A stretch of 64,000 nt of DNA from the NCBI GenBank assembly GCA_022823665.1, contig JAJEHN010000029.1:45976-109975 (forward strand), read 5' to 3'. The notes under the pieces were generated by a model. It made no database searches, had not been told where the DNA came from, and saw only the letters and a list, made by a program, of their open reading frames with translations. Made by a program: the position numbers and the translations under genes. Origin of the DNA: Thermoanaerobaculia bacterium (GTDB lineage Bacteria > Acidobacteriota > Thermoanaerobaculia > Multivoradales > Multivoraceae). Within the stretch, counting starts at the first letter, position 1. The number at the start of each line of letters is the position of its first letter. Below are positions 28,158 through 37,629 of the stretch, in pieces.

Positions 28158-28203
28158 GGCCGCCTTCGGCAGCAGCCGGCGAGGGCGCCGGCGCACCCGG
28201 TGC
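28158..28203. repeat. Palindromic mosaic element, partial copy (right end)
   Basis: GCCGCC-TTC-GGC(A)GC and GCCGGCG-AGGG-CGCCGGC followed by GCACCCGG, the right terminus with one change from GCACCCAG. It separates the aminotransferase gene from the hipA remnant. Confidence 0.7.
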
Positions 28204-28218
28204 ACGGCTCCGCAAGGA

Positions 28219-28350
28219 TCAGACGCGGATGGCCAGAGCCTCCTTCAGGTCGTCGTGCTCGAACGCGCTCGCCATCCGGTCGATCTCCGCCTGCGCGGCG
28301 CCAACCGCCAGGGCGACCTCGCGCCAGCCGCGTACCGCGGTCCCCACCTC
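28219..28350 (-). pseudogene. C-terminal remnant of a HipA-type kinase
   Basis: On the minus strand the 43 codons from 28350 to the stop at 28219 read EVGTAVRGWREVALAV, then QAEIDRMASAFEHDDLKEA, closely resembling the last ~45 residues of HipA family kinases. No kinase body is present. It lies 15 bp after the stop of a HipB-like gene and in the same frame, as expected if a deletion removed most of hipA. Not expected to be functional. Confidence 0.7.
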
Positions 28351-28365
28351 CCGCGGCGCGGTTCT

Positions 28366-28701
28366 TCAGTCATCGGATCTCGACCGGGCAGGCCATCGAC
28401 GTCTTACCCTGCGGGGCAGCTCGGCCGTCATCAACGCGTGACCGAACTCGTCCCGCCGCCAGTCGGCTACGTCTCCGAGGCCGTCGAGCAGTCCCAGGGC
28501 ATGGATGACCGAAGCGTAGATCCCCATTCCGACCCGGTGGTCCCCCGCTTCGACCCGCTGCAGGGTCGACCGGGACGTGAAGGCCCGGTCCGCAACGATC
28601 TGCATCGACAGCCGACGCCGGCGCCGGGCATCGTGCAGATCCGCGCCCAGCTTGCGGAGAGTCCTGCGGACAGCGGCTGTCGGATAGTGGGGAGTGGGCA
28701 T
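28366..28701 (-). CDS. HipB-like XRE-family HTH protein
   Basis: A 111-residue regulator with a helix-turn-helix (LGADLHDARRRRRLSMQIVADRAFTSRST, split here as two helices plus recognition helix) followed by LQRVEAGDHRVGMGIYASVIHALGLLDGL. This is the pattern of antitoxins encoded beside HipA kinases. ATG 28701 fits the family start (MPTPHYPTAAVRRTLRKLG). The tail (RRWPARSRSDD) probably includes sequence across the deletion that removed hipA. Orphan DNA binding is possible. Confidence 0.8.
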   Translation of the reverse strand: MPTPHYPTAAVRRTLRKLGADLHDARRRRRLSMQIVADRAFTSRSTLQRVEAGDHRVGMGIYASVIHALGLLDGLGDVADWRRDEFGHALMTAELPRRVRRRWPARSRSDD

Positions 28702-28807
28702 TTCGTAACTCGTTAGGTGCTTTACTGTAGTACGAAGATCACATTCTTGGGTTGAGCGACTGCGAACTGGCTTCTCCCTGGCCGAGTGTTCGCTATTGTG
28801 CCGATCC

Positions 28808-30721
28808 GTGAAGGGCACTTCTCGCGCCTCGCCGATCTCGCGGGTTGTCGAGTGCAAAGTCGCCGCGGCCGCCGTCGGCGCGTTGTGCTGCCTGGGCGCC
28901 GCCGCGGCGCTCGGAGCCCAGGCGAGGACCGGCCCGAGCCACGCGATCGCGTACTTCGGCGAACCGAGGTACGCCGCGGACATCCCGCACTTTCCCTACG
29001 CCAACCCCGACGCGCCCAAGGGCGGTGAGATGCGCACCTGGCTGCCGGGCACGTTCAACAACATTCATCCCTACGCGGACAAGGGGCGCACGCCGACCTG
29101 GACCAACTGGCGGGTCACGGTGATCACGTCGGATCGCCTGATGATGCCCTCGGAGGACGAGCTTTCGACCCTCTACTGTCTGCTCTGCGAGACGGTCGAG
29201 GTCGCCGAAGACCACAGTTGGGTGGCCTACACGCTGCGGCCCGAGGCGCGGTGGCACGACGGAGTGCCGGTCACGGTGGACGATGTCGTGTGGACCTTCG
29301 AAACCCTGAAGACCGACGGTCCGCTCAGCTTCAAGGCGAACTGGGGGCACGTGGAAGGCATCGAACGTCTCGGCGAGCGTTCGTTCCGCTTCCTCTTCGC
29401 GGAAGGGGGGAGAAGCCGCAGAGCGGTGATGGAGGCGTCCGCCTTCCTCCCGATGGCGAAGCACTACTGGCGGGACCGCGACTTCACGGCGACCAGCCTG
29501 GAGGGGCCGCTGGGCAACGGCCCCTACCGCGTCAGGGAGGTCGACCCCGGTCGGCGTCTCGTGTTCGAGCGCGTTCCGGACTACTGGGCGAAGGACCTCA
29601 ACTTCAGGCGGGGGTACCACAACTTCGACCGCATCGCCGTCCTCTACTTCCGGGACATGAAGGCGGGAATCCAGGCGCTCAAGGCCCGCGTCGTCGACTA
29701 CTGGCGCGATCAGGACGAACGCGAGGTCGCCACCGCCTACGACTTCCCCGAGGTCGGGATGGGGCTCTTCAACAAGGAGACCTACCGGATGCGGATGACC
29801 TACGGGATGCACTGGTCGGCGGTCTTCAACACTCGCCGGCCGCTGTTCGAGGACATCCGCGTGCGCGAGGCGCTGACCCTGGCCTACAACTTCGACTGGG
29901 GCAACCGCACCCTGCAGTACGGCGCCCTGCGTCGCAACAGCACGTTCTTCCTCGGTTCGGAGATGGCGGCGCGGGGCCTGCCGTCACCGGCGGAACTGGC
30001 GTTGCTGGAACCCCTGCGGGAGCACGTCCCGGAACGCGTGTTCACGCACGAGTTCGCGCTGCCGGAGAACGACGGCTACGGCCGCAACCGGGAGGCGCTG
30101 ATCGAGGCAGGAGACCTGCTCGACGAAGCCGGCTGGGTCCTGCAAGACATGAAGCGGGTCGACGAGGCGACCGGAGAGCCGTTCCGCTTCGAGATCATGG
30201 TCGTGCTCAGGGAGCACGAACGGATGATGCTGCCGTTCACAGACAACCTGACGCGCCTGGGCATCGAAGCGACTGTCCGCCGGGTCGAGTCGAACATCTT
30301 CACGAACCGCGCGCGCGAGTACGACTTCGACATGACGATGCAGAAGATCTACACCCACCCGATTCCGCAGCCGGCCCGCACGCGCAGCCACCTGCACTCC
30401 CGGAGCGCCGACCTACCGAACCTGTGGAACTACGCGGGCATCAGGAACCCGGCGGTCGACGTCCTGGTGGAGCAGGTGATCGCTGCCGAGACCGAAGAGG
30501 AGATGAACATCGCCGGCCGGGCGCTCGACCGGGTCCTGCTGTGGAGCTTCTACGTCATCCCCGAAGGCGCCCCCAAGGGCCGCCACCTTCTGTACTGGGA
30601 TCGCTTCGGCCATCCGCCCCTGGGGCACGAGCACATGAACTGGACCGGCTTCCCGCAGCTCTGGTGGTTCGACGCGGAGAAGAGCGCCCGGGTCGACGCC
30701 GCTCTGGGCGAAACCCGCTAG
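28808..30721 (+). CDS. yejA: Peptide ABC transporter solute-binding protein (YejA-like)
   Basis: A 637-residue family 5 extracellular solute-binding protein. After a signal peptide (CKVAAAAVGALCCLGAAAAL) the sequence AIAYFGEPRYAADIPHFPYANPDAPKGG matches YejA-type proteins; LRPEARWHDGVPVTVDDVVWTFE and GNGPYRVREVDPGR are the SBP_bac_5 blocks. GTG 28808 is chosen; TTG 28796 is possible. It heads a yejABEF-like operon and would deliver oligopeptides from the periplasm. Confidence 0.9.
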   Translation: MKGTSRASPISRVVECKVAAAAVGALCCLGAAAALGAQARTGPSHAIAYFGEPRYAADIPHFPYANPDAPKGGEMRTWLPGTFNNIHPYADKGRTPTWTNWRVTVITSDRLMMPSEDELSTLYCLLCETVEVAEDHSWVAYTLRPEARWHDGVPVTVDDVVWTFETLKTDGPLSFKANWGHVEGIERLGERSFRFLFAEGGRSRRAVMEASAFLPMAKHYWRDRDFTATSLEGPLGNGPYRVREVDPGRRLVFERVPDYWAKDLNFRRGYHNFDRIAVLYFRDMKAGIQALKARVVDYWRDQDEREVATAYDFPEVGMGLFNKETYRMRMTYGMHWSAVFNTRRPLFEDIRVREALTLAYNFDWGNRTLQYGALRRNSTFFLGSEMAARGLPSPAELALLEPLREHVPERVFTHEFALPENDGYGRNREALIEAGDLLDEAGWVLQDMKRVDEATGEPFRFEIMVVLREHERMMLPFTDNLTRLGIEATVRRVESNIFTNRAREYDFDMTMQKIYTHPIPQPARTRSHLHSRSADLPNLWNYAGIRNPAVDVLVEQVIAAETEEEMNIAGRALDRVLLWSFYVIPEGAPKGRHLLYWDRFGHPPLGHEHMNWTGFPQLWWFDAEKSARVDAALGETR

Positions 30722-30756
30722 GGCGGCCGAGCCGTCGACGCCGCCCGCCGCACAGC

Positions 30757-31830
30757 ATGCTCCTCTACATCCTACGCCGGATCCTCCTCATGGTGCCGAC
30801 GCTGGTCGGCGTGCTGCTGGTCAACTTCGTCATCATCCAGGCGGCGCCCGGCGGGCCGGTGGACCAGGCGATCGCCCGGCTCCAGGGCACCGGCCTCGAC
30901 GCCGGCGTCGGGCTGCTCGGCGGCGGGGCGGGCGCGACCCTGGAGACCGAGCTCACCGCCACCGGCGGCATCGACCCGGCGCTGATCGAGGAGCTCGAGC
31001 GGCAGTTCGGCTTCGACAAGCCGGCGCACGTGCGCTTCTTCATCATGCTGCGCGACTACCTGCGCTTCGACCTGGGCGAGAGCTTCTACCAGGACGTGCC
31101 GGTGATCGACCTCGTCCTCGATCGACTGCCGGTGTCGATCTCCCTCGGGCTCTGGACGCTGCTCATCGTCTACTCGGTTTCGATCCCGCTCGGCATCCGC
31201 AAGGCGACGGCCGACGGTTCGCCGTTCGACGTCTGGACGAGCGTCGTGATCCTCGTCGGCTACGCGATCCCCGCGTTCATCCTCGCCGTCCTGCTGATCG
31301 TGCTCTTCGCGCGCGGCGGGATGATCGAGTACTTCCCGCTGCGCGGCCTGGTTTCCGAGGACTTCGGCGATCTGGGTCTCTGGGCCCAGGTGAAGGACTA
31401 CTTCTGGCACCTGGTGCTGCCGATCACGGCCCTGGTCGCGGGCAGCTTCGCCACCCTCACCATGCTGACCAAGAACTCGTTCCTCGACGAGATCCACAAG
31501 CAGTACGTGCTGACGGCCAAGGCCAAGGGCCTGCGGACACGGCGCGTGCTCTACGGCCACGTGTTCCGCAACGCGATGCTGATCATCATCGCCGGCTTCC
31601 CGCGCGCTCTCGTCGGGGCGTTGTTCACCGGGGTGCTGCTGGCCGAGATCATCTTCTCGCTCGACGGACTGGGGCTCCTCGGCTTCGAGGCGATCGTCAC
31701 CCGCGACTACCCGATCATCTTCGGGACCCTGTACATCTCGACCCTGCTGGCGCTCGTGCTGCAGCTCCTGACGGACATCACGTACACGCTGACCGATCCG
31801 CGGATCGACTTCGAGAGCAGGGAAGTGTGA
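30757..31830 (+). CDS. yejB: ABC transporter permease (YejB-like)
   Basis: A 357-residue DppB/YejB-type permease. The N-terminal membrane segment LLYILRRILLMVPTLVGVLLVNF is followed by a periplasmic loop with ELERQFGFDKP, five further membrane segments and the EAA-type cytoplasmic loop (KQYVLTAKAKGLRTRRVLYGHVFRNA). The last codons overlap the next permease (GTGTGA). Yej-type permeases differ from Dpp in the longer loop, seen here with a Gly-rich stretch. Confidence 0.92.
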   Translation: MLLYILRRILLMVPTLVGVLLVNFVIIQAAPGGPVDQAIARLQGTGLDAGVGLLGGGAGATLETELTATGGIDPALIEELERQFGFDKPAHVRFFIMLRDYLRFDLGESFYQDVPVIDLVLDRLPVSISLGLWTLLIVYSVSIPLGIRKATADGSPFDVWTSVVILVGYAIPAFILAVLLIVLFARGGMIEYFPLRGLVSEDFGDLGLWAQVKDYFWHLVLPITALVAGSFATLTMLTKNSFLDEIHKQYVLTAKAKGLRTRRVLYGHVFRNAMLIIIAGFPRALVGALFTGVLLAEIIFSLDGLGLLGFEAIVTRDYPIIFGTLYISTLLALVLQLLTDITYTLTDPRIDFESREV

Positions 31831-32855
31831 GCACGCTCGCGAAGAGGCGGTGGGCGGCCTTCAAGGCGAACCGGCGGGGCTGGTGGTCGCTGCGGGTCTT
31901 CCTCGTCATCTTCGGCGCGACCCTGTTCGCGGAAGTCCTCGCCAACGACAAGCCGCTGGTCGTCCGCCACGAGGGGCGGTTCTACTTCCCGATCGTCGCG
32001 ACGTACGCCGAGACCGAGTTCGGCGGCGTGTTCGAGACGGAAGCCGACTATCGGGAGCCGTTCGTCAAGGACCTCATTCGCGACGCCGGCGGCTGGATGA
32101 TCTGGCCGCCGATCCCCTACGCCCACGACACGATCGACTACGAGCTGCCCGGCCCGGCCCCCTATCCGCCGTCGGCCCGGCACTGGCTGGGCACGGACGA
32201 CGTCGGCAAGGACGTGCTCGCCGGCCTCATCTACGGCACCCGGCTGTCCTTCGTGTTCGGTCTGGTGCTCACCGCGCTCAGTTCGATCATCGGCGTGCTG
32301 GCGGGCGCCGTCCAGGGCTACCTGGGAGGCAAGGTGGACCTCTTCGGCCAGCGCCTGATCGAGATCTGGGCCGGCCTGCCGGTGCTCTTCGTGCTGATCA
32401 TTCTCTCCAGCATCGTGGAGTCGAACGTGTTCTGGCTGCTGGGCATCCTGGTGGCCTTCAGTTGGATGGCGCTGGTGGGCGTGGTGCGGGCGGAAGTGCT
32501 GCGCGCGCGGAACTTCCAGTACGTGACCGCCGCGCGCGCCCTGGGCGTGGGGGACCGGACGATCGTCCGCCGCCACGTTCTGCCCAACGCGATGGTCGCC
32601 ACGTTGACCTTCCTGCCCTTCATCCTCACCGGGTCGATCACCTTGCTCACCTCGCTCGACTTCCTCGGCTTCGGCCTGCCCGCCGACTCGCCGTCGCTCG
32701 GCCGGCTCCTCGCCCAGGGCCGGATGAACCTGCACGCCCCCTGGCTGGGGCTCGTGTCCTTCTTCACGCTGGCCACGCTGCTGACCCTCGTCATCTTCAT
32801 CGGCGAAGCGCTCCGCGACGCCTTCGACCCCCGGCGAACCGGGACTCCGTCGTGA
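31827..32855 (+). CDS. yejE: ABC transporter permease (YejE-like)
   Basis: A 342-residue DppC/YejE-type permease with an N-terminal membrane segment (WWSLRVFLVIFGATLFAEVL), the Yej-type periplasmic loop (YAETEFGGVFETEADYREPFVKDLI), HWLGTDDVGKDVLAGLIYGTR, and the EAA loop (FQYVTAARALGVGDRTIVRRHV). The GTG start overlaps the yejB stop, indicating coupled translation. A partial repeat element follows before the ATPase gene. Confidence 0.92.
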   Translation: MSTLAKRRWAAFKANRRGWWSLRVFLVIFGATLFAEVLANDKPLVVRHEGRFYFPIVATYAETEFGGVFETEADYREPFVKDLIRDAGGWMIWPPIPYAHDTIDYELPGPAPYPPSARHWLGTDDVGKDVLAGLIYGTRLSFVFGLVLTALSSIIGVLAGAVQGYLGGKVDLFGQRLIEIWAGLPVLFVLIILSSIVESNVFWLLGILVAFSWMALVGVVRAEVLRARNFQYVTAARALGVGDRTIVRRHVLPNAMVATLTFLPFILTGSITLLTSLDFLGFGLPADSPSLGRLLAQGRMNLHAPWLGLVSFFTLATLLTLVIFIGEALRDAFDPRRTGTPS

Positions 32856-32873
32856 TCGCACCGGCGCCCTCCG

Positions 32874-32943
32874 CTGGGTGCGCGGGTCTTCTGACCCGCT
32901 GCCGCCGCAGGCGGCCAGAAAGCGCGCCGCGCAGCGGCGACCA
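32874..32943. repeat. Palindromic mosaic element between permease and ATPase genes
   Basis: CTGGGTGC + GCGGGTC-TTCT-GACCCGC, GCCGCC-GCA-GGCGGC, then a CGCCGC-GCA-GCGGCG hairpin; no right terminus. It is inserted in an operon that is normally compact, 19 bp after the yejE stop. Confidence 0.85.
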
Positions 32944-32967
32944 ATCTGCTCCGCAAGCAGCACCTGG

Positions 32968-34563
32968 ATGACCGCGACCCCCTTGCTCGACGTCACGAAC
33001 CTCGCCGTCGCCTTCGACGGCGTCAGGGTCGTCCACGGGCTCGACCTGCGCCTCGACCGCGGCGAGTCCGTCGCCCTCGTCGGCGAATCCGGCTCGGGCA
33101 AGTCGGTCACGGCGCTCTCGGTGCTCCAGCTCCTGTCCTACCCGCGCGCCTCGCATCCGACCGGCTCGATCCTCGTCGACGGCGCCGAGGTCGTCGGGGC
33201 CGGCGAGCCGCGGATGCGCGCCATCCGCGGCAGCCGGATCTCCATGGTCTTCCAGGAGCCGATGACCTCGCTGAACCCGCTCCACACGATCCGCAAGCAG
33301 GTCGAGGAAGTGCTGGCCCTGCACGGCGGACTGCGCGGACCCGAGGCCCTCGAGCGGACCGTCGAGTTGCTCGAACTCGTCGGCCTGCAGGAGGCCCGCG
33401 AGCGGCTCGACTCCTACCCGCACCAGCTATCCGGCGGCCAGCGCCAGCGGGTGATGATCGCCATGGCGATCGCGGGCGATCCCGACCTGCTGATCGCCGA
33501 CGAACCGACGACCGCGCTCGACGTCACCGTCCAGGCGCAGATCCTCGCGCTGATCAAGGAGCTGCAGGGGCGGCTCGGCATGGCGCTGCTGCTGATCACC
33601 CACGACCTCGGCATCGTCCGCGCGATGGCGGACCGCGTTTACGTGATGGAGCAGGGGCACGTCGTCGAGGAGGGGGCCACCGCCGACGTCTTCCAGCGCC
33701 CGAGCCACTCGTACACGCGCAAGCTGATCGACGCGGAACCCCGCGGCGCCTGCCCGATCCCCGAAGACGACGCCCCGGCCCTGGTCGAAGCGAAGGACCT
33801 GACCGTGGAGTTCCCGCTGCGCGGCTGGCCGCGGAAGAAGACCCTCGTCGCCGTCGACGACGTGTCTCTCCGCGTCCGGCAAGGGCACAGCCTCGGCGTC
33901 GTCGGCGAGTCCGGAAGCGGCAAGACGACCCTGGCGATGGCGATCGTCCGGCTGCTCAGGAGCCGCGGCGAGATCGTCTTCGACGGCGGCGCGATCGACG
34001 GCCTGGGCTTCCGGCAGCTCCGGCCCCTGCGCCGGTCGATGCAGATCGTCTTCCAGGACCCGTACGGCAGCCTGTCACCGCGCCTGACCGTCGAGGAGAT
34101 CGTGGCCGAGGGCCTGGGCATCCACGAACCCGGCCTCCCGGCGGACGAGCGCCGCCGCCGGGTCGCCGAGATTCTCGGCGAGGTCGGCCTGGAGCCCGGG
34201 ATCCAGAGCCGCTATCCGCACGAGTTCTCCGGCGGCCAGCGCCAGCGGATCGCCGTCGCTCGCGCGATGATCCTACGGCCCCGCTTCGTCGTCCTCGACG
34301 AGCCGACGTCCTCGCTCGACATGACCGTGCAGGCCCAGATCGTGGAGCTCCTGCTCGATCTTCAGCGTCGCCACGGCCTCACCTACCTCTTCATCAGCCA
34401 CGACCTGAAAGTCGTCCGCGCCCTCTGCGACGACATCGCCGTGATGAAGGACGGCCAGATCGTCGAGCACGGCCCGGCCGACGAGCTGTTCGAGGCCCCG
34501 CAGGAGCCTTACACCCGCGCCCTGATGAACGCGGCCCTCGACCTGGGAAGCGAGCCGCCGTAG
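32968..34563 (+). CDS. yejF: Dual-domain ABC transporter ATPase (YejF-like)
   Basis: A 531-residue protein with two complete ATP-binding cassettes. Walker A motifs are GESGSGKSV and GESGSGKTT, signature motifs LSGGQRQR and FSGGQRQR, and Walker B LLIADEPT and FVVLDEPT. Fused cassettes are typical of YejF and GsiA. ATG 32968 gives the usual start (TPLLDVTNLAVAFDG); GTG 32878 inside the repeat would add 30 repeat-derived residues. Energises peptide uptake with the preceding genes. Confidence 0.92.
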   Translation: MTATPLLDVTNLAVAFDGVRVVHGLDLRLDRGESVALVGESGSGKSVTALSVLQLLSYPRASHPTGSILVDGAEVVGAGEPRMRAIRGSRISMVFQEPMTSLNPLHTIRKQVEEVLALHGGLRGPEALERTVELLELVGLQEARERLDSYPHQLSGGQRQRVMIAMAIAGDPDLLIADEPTTALDVTVQAQILALIKELQGRLGMALLLITHDLGIVRAMADRVYVMEQGHVVEEGATADVFQRPSHSYTRKLIDAEPRGACPIPEDDAPALVEAKDLTVEFPLRGWPRKKTLVAVDDVSLRVRQGHSLGVVGESGSGKTTLAMAIVRLLRSRGEIVFDGGAIDGLGFRQLRPLRRSMQIVFQDPYGSLSPRLTVEEIVAEGLGIHEPGLPADERRRRVAEILGEVGLEPGIQSRYPHEFSGGQRQRIAVARAMILRPRFVVLDEPTSSLDMTVQAQIVELLLDLQRRHGLTYLFISHDLKVVRALCDDIAVMKDGQIVEHGPADELFEAPQEPYTRALMNAALDLGSEPP

Positions 34564-34573
34564 CCAAGATGCG

Positions 34574-34759
34574 GAGCGAGGCCTTCGGCCTCGCGCGTTC
34601 TCCTTCAGAGGCCGACGAGGGCGTCGGCGCACCCAGTGTGCAACTCCGTCGACCATTCACACTGGGTGCGCCGGCACCCGAGAACAGTACGGCGTCCCAC
34701 ACTGGGTGCGCCGGCGCCCTCGCCGGCTTCTGAGCAAAACGCGCCGCGAAGCGGCGACC
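34574..34759. repeat. Cluster of three partial palindromic elements
   Basis: An inverted right-end copy ends GCACCCAG at 34636; two left-end copies start CACTGGGTGC at about 34660 and 34700, the second with GCCGGCG-CCCT-CGCCGGC and CGCCGC-GAA-GCGGCG. Together they fill most of the 326-bp gap between the ATPase and the TonB receptor; the remaining 130 bp hold the receptor's leader with no other gene. Confidence 0.8.
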
Positions 34760-34889
34760 ACTCTGCATCGGTTCCCATATGATCCCCGCCGCATTGATGA
34801 GCTAGCCGCGCGGCCTGGCCGGCACACAGGCCCCCCGGCCTGCAGGGTCCGCGGCAACACAGCCATCACGAGAAACGAAAGGAGCGTCC

Positions 34890-37472
34890 ATGACCCGGAC
34901 GACGAGATACATGCCGCTGGCGGCGGCGGTCGCCGCCTCACTACTGCTCGCGCCAGCCGCCGCCACGGCCCAGGAGGCGGAGTCCGCCGAAGAGGAACAC
35001 GCTCACGCGGAGGAAGACGAGCACGCCCACGAACACGAGTTCGACGAGCAGATCGTCGTCCTCGGCAGCCGCGCGCACGCCCGTTCGGTGACCGAATCGC
35101 AGGTCCCCATCGACGCGATTCCCGTCGAGGACATCACCCGCCAGGGCGCCGCCGCGCTCGACTACCAGTTGCGGAACCTGATCCCCTCCTTCAACGTCGC
35201 GACCCATCCGATCAGCGACGCGGCGACCCTGGTGCGGCCGTCCAGCTTGCGCAACCTGGCGCACGACCACACGCTGATCCTGGTCAACGGCAAGCGGCGC
35301 CACCGGTCCTCCGTCGTCGCCTGGTTCGGCGGCGTGACGGACGGCGCGCAGGGCCCGGACATCTCGACCATCCCGGCGATCGCTCTCCAGAGAGTCGAGG
35401 TGCTGCGGGACGGCGCGTCGGCCCAGTACGGCTCGGACGCGATCGCGGGCGTCATCAACTTCCTGCTGAAGGACGACGCTTCCGGCGGCGCCATCGAGCT
35501 GAACAGCGGCAGCTACATCCGCGGCGACGGCGCCGGCTACAGCGTCGCCGGCAACTTCGGCCTGCCGATGGGCGCGAACGGCTTCGCCAACCTGAGTTTC
35601 GAGTACGGCGAGGCAGACCCGACCAGCCGCAGCGTCCAGCGCCAGGACGCGGCTGCGCTGATCGCCGCCGGCAACCACGAGGTCCGCCAGCCGGCGCAGA
35701 TCTGGGGCAACCCGGCCGTCGACGACGACGTGAAGCTGTTCGCCAACATCGGCCACAGCTCCGCCAGCGGCCTGGAGTTCTACGGCTTCGCCAACTTCGC
35801 CGAGAAGACGATGACGGAGGGCTTCTTCTTCCGGAATCCGAACTCGCGTCAGAGCATCTACAGCCTCGACGGCGGCGAGACGCTGCTGATCGGCGACGTG
35901 CTCCGGGCGCGGGGCATGGGTTCGGCGAACTGCCCCACGGTCACGGTGACGGACAACGTGCCCGACCAGGACGCCCTCGCCCAGGTCTTCGCCGACCCGA
36001 ACTGCTTCTCCTTCCAGGAGGTCGCGCCGGGCGGCTTCACGCCGCAGTTCGGCGGCATCGTGAGCGACAGCTCGATCGTCGCGGGTTTCCGCAAGGAGCT
36101 GGACAACGGCTTCACCTGGGATCTCTCCGCCAGCCTCGGCTCGCACGAGTCGGACTTCTTCTTCCGGAACACGGTGAACGCGTCGCTCGGCCCGGACACG
36201 CCGCGCGACTTCGACCCAGGCCTCTACGAACAGGAAGACGTCAACCTGAACTTCGACATCTCCTACTCCGTGTCCCACAGGCTGAGCGTCGCCGCGGGCG
36301 CCGAGTGGCGCGACGAGAGCTTCACGATCGGCGCCGGGGGGCGGCCGTCCTGGGAGGTCGGCCCCTACGCGGAGCAGGGCTTCATTCCCGCCTCGAACGG
36401 CTTTCCTGGCTTCCCCGACTACACGGCCGGCACGTGGAGCCGCGACAACGTTGCCGTCTACGGCGATGTCGAACTGCACGGCGAGGACGACCGCTGGGGC
36501 CTGGGGGCCGCGCTCAGGGTCGAGGACTACGACGTCTTCGGCAACACGACGAACGGCAAGCTGTCGTTCCGCCGTGAACTGAACGACACCGCCGCACTAC
36601 GCGGCGGCGTCAGCACCGGGTTCCGCGCGCCGACCCCCGGGCAGCAGAACGCGCTGAACGTGCAGACGACGATCGACCCGACGACCCTGGAACTCGTCGA
36701 CAGCGCGACCGTGCCGTCCACCTTCATCGCGGCGGAGCTGCGGGGAGGCAAGCCGCTTCAGCCCGAGGAGTCGGTTCACACCACGGCCGGCCTGGTGATC
36801 GACAACGGACCGTTCACGCTGACGGCCGACCTCTTCAACGTCGAGATCGACGACCGGCTGTCCCTGTCGCAGGTGATCACGCTGACCGAGGACGAGCGCG
36901 AACTGCTGCTGTCGCAGGGCATCACCTCCGCCCGGAACCTCTCCTTCTTCCGCTTCTTCATCAACGACTTCTCGACCCGCACCCAGGGCATCGACCTCGT
37001 CTCGACCTGGATTCCGCTCGCCCTCGACGGCGACACCGAGTTCAGCTTCACCCTGAACTACACGGACACCGAGGTCACGAAGGACTCCGACCTGCTGAGC
37101 GCGGCCGACGTGCTCTCCATCGAGCGCGGCGTGCCGCGGCTGCGCTGGAACTTCGCCGTCGGCCAGCAGGTCGGGCCGGTGAACCTCCTCGGCCGCCTCA
37201 GCTACTACGGCTCCTGGATCGACTACTACTACACGCGGTTGTGGGTCGACTCCGCGCCGCCGGTCCAGGACACTGCCTACATCGTCGACTTCGAGGCGAG
37301 CATCCCGATCGCCGCGGACACGACGCTGTCCATCGGCGCGCAGAACATGTTCGACGTCCTCGCGTCGGCGCCCGCGCCGCTGGTCGACGTGCTGGGTTCC
37401 CGGTACAGCCCGGTGACGCCGTGGGGTCTGTCGGGCGGCTACTACTACGCCCGCCTCAACTACCGCTGGTAA
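34890..37472 (+). CDS. TonB-dependent receptor with histidine-rich N-terminus
   Basis: An 860-residue outer-membrane receptor. Signal peptide 1-28, then an acidic histidine-rich stretch (EEEHAHAEEDEHAHEHEFDE), a TonB-box-like EQIVVLGSRA, plug domain (IDAIPVEDITRQGAAALDYQLRN and LQRVEVLRDGASAQYGSDAIAGVINF, in separate blocks) and a beta-barrel ending YYYARLNYRW. The His/Glu stretch could bind a metal ion. AAGGAG lies just upstream of ATG 34890. No CarboxypepD_reg domain, unlike the other two receptors here. Confidence 0.9.
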   Translation: MTRTTRYMPLAAAVAASLLLAPAAATAQEAESAEEEHAHAEEDEHAHEHEFDEQIVVLGSRAHARSVTESQVPIDAIPVEDITRQGAAALDYQLRNLIPSFNVATHPISDAATLVRPSSLRNLAHDHTLILVNGKRRHRSSVVAWFGGVTDGAQGPDISTIPAIALQRVEVLRDGASAQYGSDAIAGVINFLLKDDASGGAIELNSGSYIRGDGAGYSVAGNFGLPMGANGFANLSFEYGEADPTSRSVQRQDAAALIAAGNHEVRQPAQIWGNPAVDDDVKLFANIGHSSASGLEFYGFANFAEKTMTEGFFFRNPNSRQSIYSLDGGETLLIGDVLRARGMGSANCPTVTVTDNVPDQDALAQVFADPNCFSFQEVAPGGFTPQFGGIVSDSSIVAGFRKELDNGFTWDLSASLGSHESDFFFRNTVNASLGPDTPRDFDPGLYEQEDVNLNFDISYSVSHRLSVAAGAEWRDESFTIGAGGRPSWEVGPYAEQGFIPASNGFPGFPDYTAGTWSRDNVAVYGDVELHGEDDRWGLGAALRVEDYDVFGNTTNGKLSFRRELNDTAALRGGVSTGFRAPTPGQQNALNVQTTIDPTTLELVDSATVPSTFIAAELRGGKPLQPEESVHTTAGLVIDNGPFTLTADLFNVEIDDRLSLSQVITLTEDERELLLSQGITSARNLSFFRFFINDFSTRTQGIDLVSTWIPLALDGDTEFSFTLNYTDTEVTKDSDLLSAADVLSIERGVPRLRWNFAVGQQVGPVNLLGRLSYYGSWIDYYYTRLWVDSAPPVQDTAYIVDFEASIPIAADTTLSIGAQNMFDVLASAPAPLVDVLGSRYSPVTPWGLSGGYYYARLNYRW

Positions 37473-37488
37473 ACACCGAGAACGCCCT

Positions 37489-37627
37489 CTGGGTGCGCGG
37501 GTCCTCTGACCCGCTGCCGCCGAAGGCGGCGTTGAAATCGTCGCCGGCTTCGCCGGCGGCTGCTTTGTTCCGGGCTCCACCGCTCCGCGGCTCCGCCCGG
37601 GGCGGGTCAGAAGACCCGCGCACCCAG
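37489..37627. repeat. Palindromic mosaic element, full copy
   Basis: A 139-bp copy with both inverted ends, the left with one change in the hairpin (GCGGGTC-CTCT-GACCCGC). Four internal hairpins are visible, including CGCCGGC-TTC-GCCGGCG and the CCGGGC...GCCCGG stem. It lies between convergent genes and abuts the stop codon of the DsbA-like gene. Confidence 0.92.
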
Positions 37628-37629
37628 AG

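Noticed and set aside
32852..32971. An N-terminal start of the Yej ATPase at the GTG overlapping the permease stop.
   Set aside because: That frame ends at TGA 32971 and is not the ATPase frame; ATG 32968 gives the normal family N-terminus.
34574..34759. Hairpins as ordinary rho-independent terminators only.
   Set aside because: No U-tract follows the stems, several copies are inside coding regions or upstream of starts, and the conserved ends go beyond a terminator. A termination side effect remains possible.
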